Positions 10,578 through 19,042 of a stretch of 64,000 nt of DNA are shown in pieces. Location of the stretch: contig NZ_VFOL01000001.1 of the NCBI RefSeq assembly GCF_006716065.1, positions 4,464,001 to 4,528,000 of the forward strand. Reading direction: 5' to 3'. Within the stretch, counting starts at the first letter, position 1, and every line of letters begins with the position of its first letter. The position numbers and the translations under genes were made by a program. Origin of the DNA: Salinispora arenicola (GTDB taxonomy: Bacteria > Actinomycetota > Actinomycetes > Mycobacteriales > Micromonosporaceae). Below the pieces are notes generated by a model. The model saw nothing but the letters and a program-made list of their open reading frames with translations, ran no database searches and was not told the origin of the DNA.

Positions 10578-10727
10578 TCAGTGCCGGTCGGTGGGCTGCC
10601 TGCGGAACCGGTCCACCAGGCGTCGCCAGTAGAGCTTGGTGGCGACCGCGACACCAGCCACCCCGCCAACCACCGCCTGCACGATCAGACTGCCCGATCC
10701 CGCGTCCAGGTAGGCCAGAGAATTCAC
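10578..10727 (-). CDS. Conserved 49-residue membrane micropeptide
   Basis: A short gene starting at GTG 10727 with a near-perfect AAGGAG six bases upstream. The peptide has YLDAGSGSL at residues 6-14, a hydrophobic helix rich in V, A and G (about 14-31), and a basic tail (KLYWRRLVDRFRR). I recall small proteins with a Y-L-D-P/A-GSGS opening beside methyltransferase and sulfatase-like genes in other bacteria, but their role is not known to me. It leads a tight operon with the methyltransferase (5-base gap). The orientation implied is N-out, C-in. Function unknown. Confidence 0.75.
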   Translation of the reverse strand: MNSLAYLDAGSGSLIVQAVVGGVAGVAVATKLYWRRLVDRFRRQPTDRH

Positions 10728-10920
10728 CGACCACTCCTTCCGATCTCGACCCTCGGCACACCGAACCGGCGTACCGGGAGATTTGCCCGATACGCTCGGA
10801 ATGTATTCGGACACAGTACGCGTTGACAGCCGCGATGTGGACGATAACCACACCAACTACCCGATCCGTTTAGGAACAGGCGGCATCCGGGCACCACCAC
10901 CGGACGAGCCAGCCTCCCGC

Positions 10921-12150
10921 TCAGCCGCCCCGCCGGTGGTGCATGGCGTAACGGAGCAGCACGAACCGCAACACCGTGGCGGCCAGGTTCGCCACGACCA
11001 GCACCACCAGCTCCACCACACGCGCCGGGGCCACCGCGAGGGTGTGCAGCACGGCGAGCGAGCCGCTGGTCAACGCCAGGCCGAGCCCGAAGGCCAGAAG
11101 GCCTTGCAGGTGGTGACGGCCGGCGTGCCACCGGCCGGTGATCCCGAAGGTCAGTCGCCGGTTCGCCGCCGTGTTGGCCACCGCGGTGACCAACAGCGAC
11201 AGCAGGTTCGCCGGCTGCGCACCGAGGACGCCCCGAGTGGACACGTACAACAGCAGATAGACCACCGTGCTGACCGCCCCGACCACGGCGAACCGGGTCA
11301 GCTGCCGGGGCAGCCCCACCGGCACCCGGGCCGGTGGTGGCCCCAACGGCGCGCGTCCGACCTGCTCACGCAGCTGCCGCAGCGGCAGCTCACCGGTAAG
11401 CAGAGCTCGCCCCAGGCGGCCGATACCACGCAGGTCGGCCAGGGCAGTGGCCAGGACGTCCACCCGACTGTCCGGATCGTCCACCCAGTCCACCGGCACC
11501 TCGTGGATGCGCAGGCCGGCCCGCTGGGCGAGGACCAACAACTCGGTGTCGAAGAACCATCCGGTATCCCGGACCAGCGGCAGCAGCCGGGCCGCAACGT
11601 CGGCTCGGATCGCCTTGAATCCGCACTGTGCGTCGGAGAACCGGGCGGCGAGGGCACCCCGCAGCAACAGGTTGTACGCCCGCGAAATCACCTCCCGCTT
11701 CGCACCCCGGACCACCCGTGAGGTGCGGGCGAGCCGGGTGCCGATGGCCAGGTCAGAGTGACCGGAGATGAGCGGCGCGACCAGCGGCAGCAGAGCCGCC
11801 AGATCGGTCGAAAGATCGACGTCCATGTACACGAGCACCGGGGCGGGCGAGGCGGTCCAGGCTTCCCGTAACGCCCGCCCCCGGCCCTTGGCGTCCAGGT
11901 GCAGCACCTCGACGCCGGTCAGGTCGGTGGCCAGTGACCGGGCCACGTCCAATGTGCCGTCGACGCTGGCGTTGTCCGCGATCGTGATTCGGAACGGGTA
12001 CGGGACGTGCTCGCGTAGGTGCGTGTGCAGTCGCCGCACGCACGGCCCGAGGTCGGTCTCCTCGTTGTAGACGGGCACCACCACGTCCAGTACGGGCGCC
12101 GTGCCGGCGGGCCGGACCCATGCGGCTCGGGATGCGGTAGCGTCGATCAT
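10921..12150 (-). CDS. GT2 glycosyltransferase fused to a GtrA domain
   Basis: A 409-residue two-domain protein. Residues 1-250 are a dolichyl-phosphate-mannose-synthase-like GT2 domain: VVVPVYNEE at the nucleotide-sugar site, IADNASVDGT, and YMDVDLSTD with the metal-binding DxD. Residues 285-409 form a GtrA-type module with about four membrane helices. It should make a polyprenyl-phosphate sugar and pass it across the membrane. The start overlaps the stop of the upstream GT39 gene in an ATGA, so the lipid-linked donor maker and its probable user are co-translated. Confidence 0.88.
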   Translation of the reverse strand: MIDATASRAAWVRPAGTAPVLDVVVPVYNEETDLGPCVRRLHTHLREHVPYPFRITIADNASVDGTLDVARSLATDLTGVEVLHLDAKGRGRALREAWTASPAPVLVYMDVDLSTDLAALLPLVAPLISGHSDLAIGTRLARTSRVVRGAKREVISRAYNLLLRGALAARFSDAQCGFKAIRADVAARLLPLVRDTGWFFDTELLVLAQRAGLRIHEVPVDWVDDPDSRVDVLATALADLRGIGRLGRALLTGELPLRQLREQVGRAPLGPPPARVPVGLPRQLTRFAVVGAVSTVVYLLLYVSTRGVLGAQPANLLSLLVTAVANTAANRRLTFGITGRWHAGRHHLQGLLAFGLGLALTSGSLAVLHTLAVAPARVVELVVLVVANLAATVLRFVLLRYAMHHRRGG

Positions 12151-14249
12151 CGCTCGACCTCCCCGCTGCTCAGGTCGTAGATGGTGACTCCGTCCACGGT
12201 CTGCGCCTCGAACGTCTCCGCCACCCAGGTGGCGATGTCGGACGACGCGGAGCTGCCGCCGTTGGCGCCCCGGAAGCCACCCCCGCCGATGAACCAGTGG
12301 ATCTCTCCGTCGGCGACGTACCGTTGGAACCTGGCGACGGTCGGCCAGGGGTCGGTGCCGTTGAACCCACCGACGGGCATCACCGGGTCGCCCGTGGACA
12401 GCTGGTATCCGGCGGCATTGTTCGCCCCCACCGTGGCCGCCACCCAGGTGTAGTTGTCGCTGTCCTGTTCGAGAAGCTCGCGCAGCTGCGCACTGGGAAC
12501 GCGGGCACCCAGCAGCCCGCCGTCGCCCCGCCCGCCGCCACCCGCGGGCCGGCCCGGCTGACCCGACTGATCTGGTCGGCCGGGCTGGCGGCCAATGAGT
12601 CCCGCGTCGGACTGCCTGTCCGGTCCCTGCGGCGACTGCCCGCCACGGGGAGGCTGACCGGCGCCGGGACCGCCCCCAGGACCACCTGCTCGGGCGCCGG
12701 CATCACCAGCCACCGCCGGGCCGGCGGTGGGAATCCCACCGCTGTGTGCCGTCGCGGCGGTGTGCGCCGAGTACGCCACCGGCCCGGCGAGGGCGGCCGC
12801 GGCGCCCAGCGCAAGCCCCACCGCCCCAACGGCGCGGGGCAGCAGCGCAGAGAGCGCCAGCAACGCCGCCGCTGCGAGGCCGACCACCAGAACCGTGGTA
12901 CCCAACCACGGATGCCAGTCAGGGCTCCGACCCAGCAGCAGCCAGGACCACCAGGCGGTAACGGCCAGTGTCCCAACCAGAACAGCGCTGGCAGCCAACC
13001 GGCGCCAGGCGGTGCCGTCCGGAACGGACCGCACCCGCCACAGCAGCGTGACACCGATCCCGACAAGAGCACCGACCGCCGGCGCCAGGGCAACGGTGTA
13101 GTACTCGTGGAAGATCCCGGACATGAAACTGAAAATCGCACCAGTGACCAGCAGCCAGCCGCCCCACAGCAGCAGCCCCGCGCGGGTCCGGTCGGTACGC
13201 GGCGCCCGTCCGGCCAGCAGCAGACCGGCCGCGAGCAGAATCAACGCGGCCGGCAACAGCCAGGAGATCTGCCCGCCGACCCGGTCGTCGAACATGCGCA
13301 GCAGTCCGGCCCCATCACCGAACGGCCCTCCGCCGGGCCGGCCGACACTACCCTCCTCCCGGCCGGTGATACGGCCAAGCCCGTTGTAGCCGAGGGTCAG
13401 TTCGAGGACGCTGTCGGTCTGTGAGCCACCGACGTACGGACGGGCGCTGGCCGGGACCAACTCGACGATGGCAACCCACCACCCCGCCGACAGCACGACC
13501 GCGAGACCGGCCAGCAGCGTCTGGCGGATCCGCCGGCCAAGCCCGGTCGGCGCGGCCAGCAGGTAGACGCCGGCCAGCACCGGCACCACCAGGAACGCCT
13601 GCAGCATCTTCGTGAGGAAGCCGAGCCCGACCAGCACGCCGGCAAGCACGAGCCACCGGGTGGCGGCCGTCTCGACCGCCCGTACGGTGGCGTACGCGGC
13701 GGCGACCAGGAGCAGCACCAGCAGCGCGTCCGGGTTGTTGAACCGGAAGATCAGCGTGGCCACCGGCGTGACGGCGAGGACCGCACCGGCGATCAAACCC
13801 GCTACCGGGCCGTGCCAGCGCCGCACCGCTGTGTACAGCACCCCGACCGCGGCCACCCCGCACAACGCCTGCGGCAGCAGCACCGCCCAACTACTCAGGC
13901 CGAACAGCCGCACCGACAACGCCATCAGCCACAGGGCGGCAGGCGTCTTGTCGACGGCTATGGAGTTGGCGGCGTCCGACGAGCCGTAGAAGAAGGCGGT
14001 CCAGTTCTGCGCGCCGGCCTGCGCTGCCGCCGAGTAGTAGGCGTTCGCCCAGCCGGAGACGTCGAGCATCCACAGGTAGAGAAGAGCGGTGGCAAGTAGC
14101 AGCCCGCCGAGGCAGAGGCGGGGCCAGCCGGCCGGCCGCCGCAGCGCGGGTGTCGGCTGTGCGTCGGCCTCGGCCGACGGCGTCGGAGCGACGCTCCCCG
14201 CCGGGGCGAAGGCACGGGGCCCGTGGGTCGTCGTCTCGGTTCTGTCCAT
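12147..14249 (-). CDS. GT39-family membrane mannosyltransferase (ArnT/PMT-like)
   Basis: A 700-residue polytopic glycosyltransferase that would use a polyprenyl-phosphate sugar outside the membrane. The first extracellular loop has the Asp typical of GT39/ArnT (WMLDVSGWANAYYSAA, near residue 65), followed by FFYGSSDAANSIAVDKTP. About 11-13 membrane helices extend to about residue 500. A Gly/Pro/Gln-rich low-complexity spacer (about 515-590) leads to a C-terminal soluble domain with NYTWVAATVGANNAAGYQL. It overlaps the GT2-GtrA gene by 4 bases and lies 45 bases after the histidine kinase gene, so regulation by that two-component pair is plausible. Confidence 0.87.
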   Translation of the reverse strand: MDRTETTTHGPRAFAPAGSVAPTPSAEADAQPTPALRRPAGWPRLCLGGLLLATALLYLWMLDVSGWANAYYSAAAQAGAQNWTAFFYGSSDAANSIAVDKTPAALWLMALSVRLFGLSSWAVLLPQALCGVAAVGVLYTAVRRWHGPVAGLIAGAVLAVTPVATLIFRFNNPDALLVLLLVAAAYATVRAVETAATRWLVLAGVLVGLGFLTKMLQAFLVVPVLAGVYLLAAPTGLGRRIRQTLLAGLAVVLSAGWWVAIVELVPASARPYVGGSQTDSVLELTLGYNGLGRITGREEGSVGRPGGGPFGDGAGLLRMFDDRVGGQISWLLPAALILLAAGLLLAGRAPRTDRTRAGLLLWGGWLLVTGAIFSFMSGIFHEYYTVALAPAVGALVGIGVTLLWRVRSVPDGTAWRRLAASAVLVGTLAVTAWWSWLLLGRSPDWHPWLGTTVLVVGLAAAALLALSALLPRAVGAVGLALGAAAALAGPVAYSAHTAATAHSGGIPTAGPAVAGDAGARAGGPGGGPGAGQPPRGGQSPQGPDRQSDAGLIGRQPGRPDQSGQPGRPAGGGGRGDGGLLGARVPSAQLRELLEQDSDNYTWVAATVGANNAAGYQLSTGDPVMPVGGFNGTDPWPTVARFQRYVADGEIHWFIGGGGFRGANGGSSASSDIATWVAETFEAQTVDGVTIYDLSSGEVER

Positions 14250-14294
14250 GGCGGGAAGCCTGGCCTGCGGGACTGCACGGCCCCCATGGGTTCG

Positions 14295-15773
14295 CTATGC
14301 CTCCGCTGTGGAATTCGGCAGCCGAACGGTGAACACGGTGCGGCCCGGTCGGCTCTGCACCGACACCACTCCGTGGTGGGCGTCCACCACGGCCGCGACG
14401 ATAGCGAGCCCCAGCCCGGTACTGCCGTGCGACCGCGACCGCGAGCTGTCCCCACGCGCGAAGCGCTCGAAGACCTCCGGTTGGAGGTCCTCCGGGATAC
14501 CCGGGCCATCGTCGGCGACCCGGAGCACCGCGGCGTCCGGCTCGACGGCGAGGCTGGTGGTGACCGTGGTGCCCGCGGGGGTGTGCACCCGAGCGTTCGC
14601 CAGCAGGTTGGCCACCACCTGGTGCAGCCGGGCCGGATCACCGGGCACGCCGATCTGCTGCTCCGGCAGGTCGAGTTGCCAGCGGTGCTCGGGCCCGGCC
14701 ACGTGTGCGTCGCTGACCGCGTCCACGACCAGCGCGGAGAGGTCCACCGGCTGGACGGCGAGGGGGCGACCCGAGTCGAGCCGGGCGAGCAGCAACAGGT
14801 CCTCCACCAGACCAGTCATCCTGGTGCTCTCGGACTCGACTCGGCGCAGGGCGTGGGCCACGTCGGGCGGTACCCGGTCCCGACCGCGCCGAGCCACCTC
14901 CGCGTACCCACGGATGGCGGCCAGCGGTGTCCGCAGTTCGTGACTCGCGTCAGCGACGAACTGGCGCACCCGCGTCTCACTGGCCTGCCGCGCGGCGAGC
15001 GCGGCGGCGACGTGCCCGAGCATCCGATTGAGCGCGGCACCGACCTGGCCCACCTCGGTACGGGGATCGGTGTCGGCTTCTGGCACCCGCACCGGTAGCG
15101 TCACCTCGCCCCGGTCCAACGGGAGTTCGCTGACGCGACGGGCGGTGGCGGCGACCCGCCGCAGCGGGCGCAGGGTACGCCGGACCATGAGCGCGCCGGT
15201 GGTACCAGCGACGACGAGCCCGGTGCCGGCGACACCGGCCTGCGCGACGACCATCCGCATCACCGTTTCCTGTACCTCGGCGAGGGGCAGGGCGAACGCG
15301 GTCACCTCGCCGTCACGCCACTGCCGGGCGATGGCGCGGTACTCCCCCAGGTCGCCCAGGTCCACGGTGCGCGGCCCGGCGTTGGGCACCAGTGGGCCCA
15401 GCGCCGCCACCCTCTCGGGTGCGATCCTCTCCCCGCCCTCCCGGGCCGCGGTCTGGATTCGGGCCTTGGCCACCCGGCCGTCGCGCAGTAGCGCGACGAC
15501 TGAGCCCACCTCCATGCCACGCGAGACCTGCAGGTCATCCTGGGTGGGGCGAGGCGGTGGCGGAACGAAGCCGCGGGGTCCCGCGTCGAGTCTGAGCTGC
15601 CGGTCGATCCGGTCGGTCAGAAGGTCCCGCAGGGCGACGGTGGTGATGCTGCCGATGCCGACGCTGGCCACGGCCAGCAGGACAACCAGGATGACCACCA
15701 GCCGCGTCCACAGCGACCGACCGGCCAACCATCGTCGTCGGCCGGCCCGCTCAGTCGACGGGCTTGAGGACAT
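14295..15773 (-). CDS. Sensor histidine kinase (TrcS/MprB-like)
   Basis: A 492-residue membrane histidine kinase. It has a first membrane helix (about 22-46), an extracytoplasmic sensor loop (about 47-170), a second helix (about 173-196), a HAMP linker, and the dimerisation box with phospho-acceptor His278 in ASHELRTPLA. The N, G1 and G2 boxes are NLLANARVHTP, VADDGPGIP and STGLGLAIV. The start at ATG 15773 overlaps the response regulator end by 23 bases, so the pair is coupled. The stimulus is unknown; downstream envelope glycosyltransferases suggest a cell-surface signal. Confidence 0.92.
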   Translation of the reverse strand: MSSSPSTERAGRRRWLAGRSLWTRLVVILVVLLAVASVGIGSITTVALRDLLTDRIDRQLRLDAGPRGFVPPPPRPTQDDLQVSRGMEVGSVVALLRDGRVAKARIQTAAREGGERIAPERVAALGPLVPNAGPRTVDLGDLGEYRAIARQWRDGEVTAFALPLAEVQETVMRMVVAQAGVAGTGLVVAGTTGALMVRRTLRPLRRVAATARRVSELPLDRGEVTLPVRVPEADTDPRTEVGQVGAALNRMLGHVAAALAARQASETRVRQFVADASHELRTPLAAIRGYAEVARRGRDRVPPDVAHALRRVESESTRMTGLVEDLLLLARLDSGRPLAVQPVDLSALVVDAVSDAHVAGPEHRWQLDLPEQQIGVPGDPARLHQVVANLLANARVHTPAGTTVTTSLAVEPDAAVLRVADDGPGIPEDLQPEVFERFARGDSSRSRSHGSTGLGLAIVAAVVDAHHGVVSVQSRPGRTVFTVRLPNSTAEA

Positions 15774-16494
15774 AGCCCGCCCCGCGCAGAGTGTGGATCA
15801 TCGGCGCGCGACCGGCGTCGATCTTCTTTCGCAGGTACGAGATGTACAGCTCGACCACATTGGCCTGACCGCCGAAGTCATAGTTCCAGACCCGGTCCAA
15901 AATCTGGGCCTTGCTGAGCACCCGGCGCGGATTACGCATGAGGTAACGCAGCAGTTCGAACTCGGTGGCAGTCAGGTTGATCAACTGACCGTCCCGACTC
16001 ACCTCGTGGCTGTCCTCGTCGAGGGAGAGGTCACCGACGGTGAGGACCGCCTCGTGCCGGGCGGCGATCGCGAAGCCGGAGCGGCGCAGCAGTGCCCGCA
16101 GTCGGGCGATCACCTCCTCCAGACTGAACGGCTTGGTCACGTAGTCGTCGCCACCGACGGTCAACCCGGCGACCCGGTCCTCGACCGCGTCCCGCGCGGT
16201 CAGGAAGAGCACCGGCACTGTCGGAGCCACCTCGCGCAGGCGGCGCAGCACCGCGAAGCCGTCCAGGTCTGGCAGCATCACGTCGAGCACCACCGCGTCC
16301 GGCTGGAACTGGCGGGCCGTGCTCAGCGCCGCCATCCCGTTGCCCGCCGTACGCACCTGCCAGCCCTCGTAGCGCAGCGCCATCGACAACAGGTCGGTCA
16401 GGGTGGGTTCGTCGTCGACGACCAGGACACGCACGGGTTGGCCGTCGGGACGGCGTAGCTCGACCCGGGCCGGCCCCACCTGCTCGTTGGTCAT
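15751..16494 (-). CDS. OmpR-family response regulator (TrcR-like)
   Basis: A 247-residue OmpR/PhoB-type regulator. The receiver domain has VVDDEP, phospho-acceptor Asp71 in VVLDVMLPD, and Lys in DYVTKPF. The C-terminal winged helix shows NLTATEFELLRYL, RVLSKAQIL and TLRGAGYVLK. Three ATG codons are in frame (16506, 16497, 16494). I chose 16494 because GAGGA lies at a normal distance only from it; the others add up to four residues. It is the first gene of the minus-strand envelope block, which fits control of its own operon. Confidence 0.92.
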   Translation of the reverse strand: MTNEQVGPARVELRRPDGQPVRVLVVDDEPTLTDLLSMALRYEGWQVRTAGNGMAALSTARQFQPDAVVLDVMLPDLDGFAVLRRLREVAPTVPVLFLTARDAVEDRVAGLTVGGDDYVTKPFSLEEVIARLRALLRRSGFAIAARHEAVLTVGDLSLDEDSHEVSRDGQLINLTATEFELLRYLMRNPRRVLSKAQILDRVWNYDFGGQANVVELYISYLRKKIDAGRAPMIHTLRGAGYVLKPVD

Positions 16495-16748
16495 CATGGT
16501 CCTCATCGTGGGCGCACCCGCTGTGCCGGGGTTGTGCGTTTCCTGTGTCCCTGCTGTGCAGGCTACTCGGACGGTCCCGCAGGACTGGGCAGGAACGACG
16601 TCATCGGCCGCACCGCCCGTCCGCCCGGATCCCCGTGGTCCGCCGGTCGAGATGGTCCGGCCCGCCGCTGACCTGCCCTTCCGCGCCCGGAACCCGGTTT
16701 CGCCGGCTACGCGCTGGGTAGCCCGGGGTGAGTGACAGGAGGAACGCG

Positions 16749-17177
16749 ATGTCCCAGCACAGCTCCTGGCTGAACGAGACAGCCTCCGCGACGGCGGAGG
16801 GCGGGCACGTACGAACCGAGGACGGCGGACTCTCCACCGCCCTGGCGTCCCCGCTCGCGCCCCACTGCACCGGGCTGAGCCCGTCGCAGTTGCTCGCCGC
16901 CGCCTTCGCCTCGTGTCTGCACCATGCTGCCGTGGAGGCAGCCGGTGAGATCACCGATGAGGCGCACACCGTGCAGGTACGGGCCGAGGCGAAGCTCGGC
17001 CGGGACGACGACGGCCGCTACCGGGCCGACGTGCGCGCCTCCATCTCGTCGGCTGGATTGACCCGTCAGCAGCTCGCTGACCTCGTCGAGCACGCCGACC
17101 GACTCTGGCCCTTCTCCACGGGCGACACCAGCCGGCACCACCTGACGGTGGCGCTGACCGAGAACGGCCGGCGCTGA
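16749..17177 (+). CDS. OsmC/Ohr-family protein lacking the second cysteine
   Basis: A 142-residue protein of the Ohr/OsmC family; Ohr proteins are thiol peroxidases that reduce organic hydroperoxides with lipoyl partners. The peroxidatic Cys56 is present in LLAAAFASCLHH. The family's second cysteine, normally in a VCPYS/VCPFS motif, is Trp120 here (RLWPFSTGD). It may therefore be a one-cysteine variant or have another role. The start at ATG 16749 follows an AGGAGG site; 7 residues of open frame upstream are ignored. An imperfect 20-bp tandem duplication covers its last codons and stop. It is transcribed divergently from the two-component operon. Confidence 0.85.
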   Translation: MSQHSSWLNETASATAEGGHVRTEDGGLSTALASPLAPHCTGLSPSQLLAAAFASCLHHAAVEAAGEITDEAHTVQVRAEAKLGRDDDGRYRADVRASISSAGLTRQQLADLVEHADRLWPFSTGDTSRHHLTVALTENGRR

Positions 17178-17512
17178 CCGAGAAACGGCCGAAGCTGAGG
17201 CCGCTCGGGTGGGTGTGGGTCCGAGTCGGCCGGCTCCCATCCCCACTCTGACCGAGCTCACGATCGGACAATCAGCCAGCGAATGGTCCACCGTTCGGGT
17301 GAGGAGTTCCCGGCCTGATCAACCGTACGACAAGATCACCTTTTTGTAACTTTTTAGCTAGTTTCACTATTTATTTCCGACGTAGGGGATAGCCGAACTA
17401 AGAACGGTTTTTTCTAATCTATGCCACTTCATCCGAGACATCATCACAAATTGTGATGCACGCCACCAATCGGACCAGTGGCAATGCGCTACCCGCTTTC
17501 TAGCCTCGGCGG
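17178..17512. other. Intergenic stretch with AT-rich promoter region
   Basis: After the tandem duplication that covers the OsmC stop, this 335-base gap becomes strikingly AT-rich between 17335 and 17460, including runs such as TTTTTGTAACTTTTTAG. That is unusual for this genome. It holds the palindrome listed at 17442-17458 and presumably the promoter of the secreted lysozyme-like gene. I looked for the c-di-AMP (ydaO) riboswitch found before some actinobacterial wall-hydrolase genes and did not see its conserved blocks. Confidence 0.55.
17442..17458. promoter_or_regulatory. Perfect palindrome, candidate operator
   Basis: CATCACAA-A-TTGTGATG is a perfect 8-bp inverted repeat around one base, 54 bases before the lysozyme-like gene start and at the edge of an AT-rich tract. 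The position fits a repressor or activator site. The regulator is unknown; the half-sites are the inverse arrangement of a CRP-type site. Confidence 0.45.
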
Positions 17513-18361
17513 ATGCACCCGGACGACACCTCCGCCCAGAAGGCAACCCCACCCCAACCGACCACCCGGTCTGCCGACGAAGGCTCACCCGAACGGACGA
17601 GCGCCCAACACCGCGCACCCAGCCGCGGAGTACGCGCCCTGCTGACGTCACCGCCAGCACGGGTCACGCTCGCCGCCGGTCTCGCCGCCTGCCTCGGCGT
17701 GGCCACCTACGCCGGGACACAAGCGGCGGCGCCCGAGCCGCCGAACACCCAGGAACCCGAGGCGGCCACGGAGCGTGTGGACGCCGCCGACCGCGTCTCC
17801 CGTGCCCACCTGCGGCAGGCCGCCTCCCCCACCCCAGCCAGCCCCAGCCCGACCGCGTCCACCAGCCCCACCGCGTCCACCAGCCCATCCGCGACGGAAG
17901 AGCCCACCCCCAGCGAACCGGTGCCGCCCCAACCGGTCGCCGGACTGACCCAGGCGCAGATGGACAACGCCAAGGTCATCGTCGACGTCGGGACCAGGAT
18001 GGACATCCCGCACCGCGGCCTGATAGTCGCCATCGCCACCGCGATGCAGGAGAGCACCCTGCTCAACTACGCCAACGGCGGCGTGCCGGAGTCGCGCAAC
18101 TACCCGCACCAGGCCGTCGGCTGGGACCACGACTCGGTCGGCCTGTTCCAACAGCGTCCGAGCAGCGGCTGGGGCAGCGTCGCCCAACTGATGCGCCCAA
18201 CCTACGCGGCTGAGGCGTTCTACCAGGCGCTCCTGACGATCCCCGGCTGGCAGGAGATGAGCGTCGCGTGGGCGGCCCAGTCCGTACAGGTCTCGGCCTT
18301 CCCCGACGCGTACGCCCAGCACGTCACCCGCGCGACCACCGTCGTCACCGCGCTGGTGTGA
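17513..18361 (+). CDS. Secreted/anchored lysozyme-like (transglycosylase-type) protein
   Basis: A 282-residue protein with an N-terminal cytoplasmic stretch, one membrane or signal helix (about residues 44-66), and a Pro/Ser/Thr-rich linker with an 18-bp tandem DNA repeat at about 17853-17888. The C-terminal domain (about 145-282) resembles the lysozyme superfamily modules of actinobacterial wall proteins. AIATAMQESTL has the Glu in the position of a lytic transglycosylase acid, and SVGLFQQRPS resembles its GLMQ motif. It probably cuts or binds peptidoglycan outside the membrane. No strong ribosome site precedes ATG 17513. It ends 9 bases from the convergent DivIVA-like gene. Confidence 0.7.
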   Translation: MHPDDTSAQKATPPQPTTRSADEGSPERTSAQHRAPSRGVRALLTSPPARVTLAAGLAACLGVATYAGTQAAAPEPPNTQEPEAATERVDAADRVSRAHLRQAASPTPASPSPTASTSPTASTSPSATEEPTPSEPVPPQPVAGLTQAQMDNAKVIVDVGTRMDIPHRGLIVAIATAMQESTLLNYANGGVPESRNYPHQAVGWDHDSVGLFQQRPSSGWGSVAQLMRPTYAAEAFYQALLTIPGWQEMSVAWAAQSVQVSAFPDAYAQHVTRATTVVTALV

Positions 18362-18370
18362 ACGACCGCC

Positions 18371-18838
18371 TCAGCCCGGAGCCCGACCAGGCGCCGCGGC
18401 GGAAGCGGCGGTCGGCGTGTCCGCCGGCACCGGCCCGGTCAGGCCGCCCAGGATCTCGTCGGCCCGGGCCGCCCGGCACTGGCGGGCGTACAGCGCCGCC
18501 TCGAAGTCCCGGCGGGCCTGCACCGCCTCGGCGTACACCTGCTCGCGCACCTGTCGGGCCTCCTCCCGAGCGGAGTCGAGCTCCAGTCGCGCCCGGACGA
18601 GCAACTCGGCCGCCTCCCGCTCGGCCACGCCGTCGGGCCGGGTCGACTCACCGAGATCGAGTCGCTGGAGCACGCCACACAGGCCTGCCGCCTCCTCGCG
18701 GATCTCGTCCCACTCCCGCCCCGCCGCAGCGACGCCCTCCGCCCGCGCCGCCAACCGGCTCAACCGGATACCGAGCTCATTCAGGCAGGAATCAACCTGC
18801 TGCTGGTCATAACCGATGTTCACGATGGAGAACCTCAT
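18371..18838 (-). CDS. DivIVA-like coiled-coil protein
   Basis: A 155-residue protein starting MRFSIVNIGYDQQQVDSCL, which resembles the GYD-xx-VD-x-L core of the DivIVA N-terminal domain that binds curved membrane. The rest is a charged, alanine-rich coiled coil (about residues 20-130, for example ELDSAREEARQVREQV) with a proline/alanine tail. DivIVA relatives position polar growth and septal machinery in actinomycetes. This is shorter than true Wag31/DivIVA, so it is more likely a paralogue with an unknown partner. Read from ATG 18838. Confidence 0.6.
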   Translation of the reverse strand: MRFSIVNIGYDQQQVDSCLNELGIRLSRLAARAEGVAAAGREWDEIREEAAGLCGVLQRLDLGESTRPDGVAEREAAELLVRARLELDSAREEARQVREQVYAEAVQARRDFEAALYARQCRAARADEILGGLTGPVPADTPTAASAAAPGRAPG

Positions 18839-19042
18839 ACTGTCGCCCCCAGGCAGCTGGTACGTCTTTCCCCACCATTGATTCTTCGGCGAAAGCGGCT
18901 ACCGCCGAGGACATTCGGGAGAAATATTCAACATTCGAGCGACGGGCCCTCCGACGCACATCCACCCAGCCCTCGGCGGCTCGATCCGACAGGACGTGTC
19001 GGGCCACCGGATCGACAGCCAGACACGCACCGCGGTGCCGCC

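Noticed and set aside
17178..17512. c-di-AMP (ydaO) riboswitch ahead of the lysozyme-like gene
   Set aside because: I expected one from the gene type, but the conserved GGGGGAGCC-type and other blocks are not present.
17853..17888. Tandem repeat as a possible CRISPR or VNTR locus
   Set aside because: It is two 18-bp units inside the Pro/Ser/Thr linker of the lysozyme-like gene, normal for such linkers.
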